Under the pieces are notes generated by a model. The model saw only the letters and a list, made by a program, of their open reading frames with translations. It made no database searches and was not told the DNA's origin. The translations under genes were made by a program, and so were the position numbers. DNA of 64,000 nucleotides from Cysteiniphilum litorale (GTDB lineage: Bacteria > Pseudomonadota > Gammaproteobacteria > Francisellales > Francisellaceae). Positions 61,439 through 64,000 of the stretch are shown piece by piece. Numbering within the stretch: position 1 is the stretch's first letter; each line of letters begins with the position of its first letter. Where the stretch lies: contig NZ_QLIQ01000013.1 in the NCBI RefSeq assembly GCF_003428165.1, forward strand, positions 1 to 64,000, written 5' to 3'.

Positions 61439-63403
61439 TCATCCCTTTTTAAAAGTTCTTATATTAAACCTTAAGGGATGCAATCCCTCTATAAGATAAT
61501 TTAGCATTGACGCTTGGCATCCATTGCTCATCAATTGAGCTAATATCTTAGCGCCATACATCATTGAGCATAATCCCTTTGAACCAAAACCAGTCAATAA
61601 ATAAAGCCCTGATAGATATTCTGCATGAGGCAGCGCCTTTAAAATAACACCCTTTTGTAACCGTTGATAATACTGCTCAATGAACTTCACGTTATCAGCA
61701 ATGGCACCTATCATCGGCACATGATCCGCAGTGACACAGCGTAATGATACACGTCCCAAGATGATTTTCATATCTACTGACGGATCAATAACATGGCTTA
61801 ATTGAGCCAAGTTAACATTATGATCACTCTGACGCACTTCAGCCATTAAATCATTATTATCACGAAATGTCGCACCAATAAGCTGTTTGCCATTAACACT
61901 TGGCAAAATATAGCCTTGATCAAGTATGATTGTTTTATTATTTAACAAAGTTTGCACCTGAGTGATTTGTCCATATGATGGATAAACCTCTATATGTTTA
62001 AATGCCTCAAGGTCTTTTATAAGCAAGGCATTGCCAGCAAAAACCACCGCATCGTATACTAACGATCCTCTATGATTTTTTTTGTTATCAGTGAATCTCA
62101 GCTGCCATGTATTATCTGATCTGACAAATTCATCTAAGCGATGCGATAAAAACAAATTCACATTTTTGCTATTACGAATGAGGCTCTGACATAACGAGTA
62201 AGGATTAACCATCATTGCCGTTGGATAATAAGCACAAGCTTTTGAAATATCACAGCCTGCAATTTCAGAAGCTGTTGCTGCATCAACGATTTGCAGCAAA
62301 CCATGAAGATAGGCACGCTTTTTGATAATATTGTCAAAACGTAACTGTGTTTTTTTATCACTTAATAACTCCAAAGCACCACATTCATTAAAATCAATCT
62401 CGCTTTTATGCTTCAAAATATAATCTCTGGTATGCACAAAGCCTTGGGTATGAAAGTTATCAGAGATATTAGCATCGGCTGTAATATAAGGTTTTAATAT
62501 GCCATAAGGATTACCTGAGGCACCTTGCGCAATATCATCATATTGATCAAATAGATCAATTTCAAAGCCTAATTGGCTTAGCTCATAGGCTAGCGCGCAC
62601 CCTGCCATTCCGGCACCAATAATTGCAACTTTCTGCTTTTTGCTTAGTGTTAATTGCGGTTTGGCAAAATACGGTTTAATCTTGGTTTGTGCCAATTTTT
62701 TTGTGTCTTTAACAACAGCACAAATCATTTCACGTTTATGAGCAAAACCTTTTTGTTTTTTCACTTCAAAACCTTGAGCTTCGAGCGCCCGTTTAACAAA
62801 ACCCGCTGCAGTAAAGGTAGACAAGCTTGTTTTGCCATGGCTTAAGCGATAAATCTCTTTAAATAAATCATCCGACCACATATCAGGATTCTTAGCCGGA
62901 GCAAAGCCATCTAAAAACCAAGCATCAATGCTTAGATCAATTGCTGCCAACGCATTTGCTGCATCATCGATTAATAACGTTAAATTGATATTTTCAGTGA
63001 TATTTAAAGATGTTGCACCAATATAAAAGCTATTTGGATAAGCCTGAAGTAATTGATCAGCTTGAGGTTTAAGCTCGTGCCATATCGATAATGCTTTCTC
63101 TAAATCACCATAAGTTAACGGATATTTCTCACAACTTATAAAGCTTAATTTAGCCGTTTTAGGTGTGCATTTATCCCAAAGATTTAGCGTCGCAAGGAAG
63201 TTCAACCCCGTACCAAAACCTGTCTCAGCAATCACAAAATGCGCATTTTGATCAAGATTTTCAAATCTTTTTTTCAGCTGATTCCCATCTAAAAAAACAT
63301 ATTCACTCTCGGCAAGCCCATTCTGTTTTGAGAAATAAACATCAGCAAATTCATCTGAGAATGGTTCACCTGTCTCTTGCCATTTGAGTTTTGCATTTTG
63401 CAA
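61439..63403 (-). CDS. mnmC: Bifunctional tRNA mnm5s2U biosynthesis protein MnmC
   Basis: MnmC completes the 5-methylaminomethyl-2-thiouridine of tRNA wobble positions in two steps. Residues 1-240 are the SAM-dependent methyltransferase (VYFSKQNGLAESEYVFLDGN; ETGFGTGLNFLATL; DAWFLDGFAPAKNPDMW). Residues about 255-654 are the FAD-dependent oxidoreductase (GAGMAGCALAYELSQLGF; GASGNPYGILKPY). The start is a TTG at 63403, one base after the stop of the thioesterase gene, so translation is coupled. No better ATG lies near. Confidence 0.95.
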   Translation of the reverse strand: MQNAKLKWQETGEPFSDEFADVYFSKQNGLAESEYVFLDGNQLKKRFENLDQNAHFVIAETGFGTGLNFLATLNLWDKCTPKTAKLSFISCEKYPLTYGDLEKALSIWHELKPQADQLLQAYPNSFYIGATSLNITENINLTLLIDDAANALAAIDLSIDAWFLDGFAPAKNPDMWSDDLFKEIYRLSHGKTSLSTFTAAGFVKRALEAQGFEVKKQKGFAHKREMICAVVKDTKKLAQTKIKPYFAKPQLTLSKKQKVAIIGAGMAGCALAYELSQLGFEIDLFDQYDDIAQGASGNPYGILKPYITADANISDNFHTQGFVHTRDYILKHKSEIDFNECGALELLSDKKTQLRFDNIIKKRAYLHGLLQIVDAATASEIAGCDISKACAYYPTAMMVNPYSLCQSLIRNSKNVNLFLSHRLDEFVRSDNTWQLRFTDNKKNHRGSLVYDAVVFAGNALLIKDLEAFKHIEVYPSYGQITQVQTLLNNKTIILDQGYILPSVNGKQLIGATFRDNNDLMAEVRQSDHNVNLAQLSHVIDPSVDMKIILGRVSLRCVTADHVPMIGAIADNVKFIEQYYQRLQKGVILKALPHAEYLSGLYLLTGFGSKGLCSMMYGAKILAQLMSNGCQASMLNYLIEGLHPLRFNIRTFKKG

Positions 63404-63404
63404 T

Positions 63405-63827
63405 TTAGCGATCCTTGACAGCCATCGTTAAACGATTGATCGATATCAAACGCCCCTTTTCATCGATAATTTCAATTGCCCATACATGTGTTGTTCGCCC
63501 TATATGATGTGGATAGGCTTTAGCCGTTAATACACCTTCTGTTGCCGGACGAATATGGTTGGTATTGATATCTAACCCAACACAATATTGCTTTGTCAAA
63601 TCAACGGCATAATTCGCGGCAGTACTACCAACAGTTTCAGCAATCCCACAAGAAACCCCGCCATTCATTATCCCAATTGGCTGCTTGTGTTTTTTTTGCA
63701 ATAGCATTTCTGCCAACAAATAATCATCACCTAACTCAGTAAAACGAATACCTAAAGTATCCGAGAACAAACCAGCTCCTCGCTCATTCATTTGCTCTAG
63801 TGTTACAGGTGTTTTCCAAATGCTCAT
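63405..63827 (-). CDS. Hotdog-fold acyl-CoA thioesterase (PaaI/YdiI-like)
   Basis: The 140-residue protein has the hotdog thioesterase pattern: a central helix with NGGVSCGIAETVGSTAA, where Glu is the likely catalytic residue, and strands containing VGLDINTNHIRPA and HHIGRTTHVWAIEI. It resembles the YdiI/EntH group acting on aryl or acyl-CoA. I chose the ATG at 63827 (MSIWKTPVTLEQ), with a GGAG site, over a TTG four codons upstream. It precedes mnmC with only one base between. Confidence 0.85.
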   Translation of the reverse strand: MSIWKTPVTLEQMNERGAGLFSDTLGIRFTELGDDYLLAEMLLQKKHKQPIGIMNGGVSCGIAETVGSTAANYAVDLTKQYCVGLDINTNHIRPATEGVLTAKAYPHHIGRTTHVWAIEIIDEKGRLISINRLTMAVKDR

Positions 63828-63939
63828 GTTTTTCTCCAACGTTTAATTGTTAATTTTCTCTCAAAAATATTTAGTGAAAAGCTTTTTAAGCAGTCTTTTG
63901 CAATAATTCTTTATTCACTGGTGTTTCCTCTTATTTGGC

Positions 63940-64000
63940 TCAGCTTTTTTGACTCAGCTTTATCAGCGCTTGTACCCGTTCGCGCTCAAGCTCTCTTATC
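63940..64000 (-). CDS. C-terminal end of a gene cut by the window edge
   Basis: On the minus strand a frame is open from the right edge to a stop at 63940 and encodes 19 residues (IRELERERVQALIKLSQKS), a charged helical tail. The product cannot be identified. A short GTG-started frame of about ten codons lies just downstream with a GAGGA site, but it is too small to call. Confidence 0.35.
   Translation of the reverse strand, partial: IRELERERVQALIKLSQKS

Noticed and set aside
63870-63925. Ten-codon GTG-started frame with a ribosome-binding-like site
   Set aside because: It is too short to call, has no recognisable leader-peptide features, and could be chance in AT-rich sequence.

Overview
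The window is a gene-dense, AT-rich stretch of a gammaproteobacterial chromosome. The housekeeping genes (ubiC/ubiA, fadH, epmA, dinG, recJ, kdsC-lptC-lptA, cydDC, secB, bolA, yfgM-bamB, mnmC) are gammaproteobacterial in type. Base composition, gene content and several short, fold-back intergenic repeats fit a Francisella-like or Fastidiosibacteraceae-type organism. That placement is an inference from gene content, not a search result. I see no rRNA, tRNA, CRISPR array or intact insertion sequence.

Layout. 1-1,500: the 3' end of an Rhs/YD-repeat toxin with a GIY-YIG-like nuclease tip, its probable immunity gene, and a repeat cluster. 1,527-6,436: DEAD-box helicase deaD, then ubiquinone genes ubiC and ubiA separated by a 165-bp fold-back element, then an exported choloylglycine-hydrolase-family enzyme. 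6,433-10,720: a disturbed region. fadH is frameshifted at a run of eight G; next to it lie a SEC-C gene, a truncated unknown ORF, a second copy of the fadH 5' end and a truncated fic gene. 10,723-25,027: a long minus-strand run covering isoprenoid (ispG), pentose phosphate (tal), EF-P modification (epmA), DNA repair (ogt, dinG, recJ), phenylalanine and purine genes (pheA, an adenosine/adenine deaminase), and LPS genes (kdsC-lptC-lptA). 25,247-33,669: a peptide transporter, an EmrA-like adaptor, era, cydD-cydC, an exported NTF2-like protein and a small HTH protein. 33,666-41,071: a 1,391-residue exported GH81 beta-1,3-glucanase with three C-terminal modules, a solitary AddB-like nuclease and a universal stress protein. 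41,255-49,285: an acyl/acetoacetyl-CoA synthetase, a tail-less ftsZ, phaR, an MTAP-like/esterase fusion and the B12-dependent ribonucleotide reductase nrdJ. 49,655-54,596: nadK, secB, a 767-residue orphan protein, the 5-formyl-THF cyclo-ligase gene and bolA. 54,764-64,000: an alanine/sodium symporter, tatD-family nuclease, yfgM-bamB, two Bcr/CflA-type exporters, mnmC and a hotdog thioesterase.

How the parts relate. Several envelope systems recur: LPS transport, BamB, YfgM, SecB and CydDC. There is a carbon-storage theme (phaR near an acetoacetyl-CoA-type synthetase). The strongest candidates for new biology are the fadH/SEC-C/fic rearrangement, the MTAP-like/esterase fusion downstream of nrdJ, the ftsZ without a conserved tail outside a dcw cluster, the Rhs toxin-immunity pair, and the 767-residue orphan protein.
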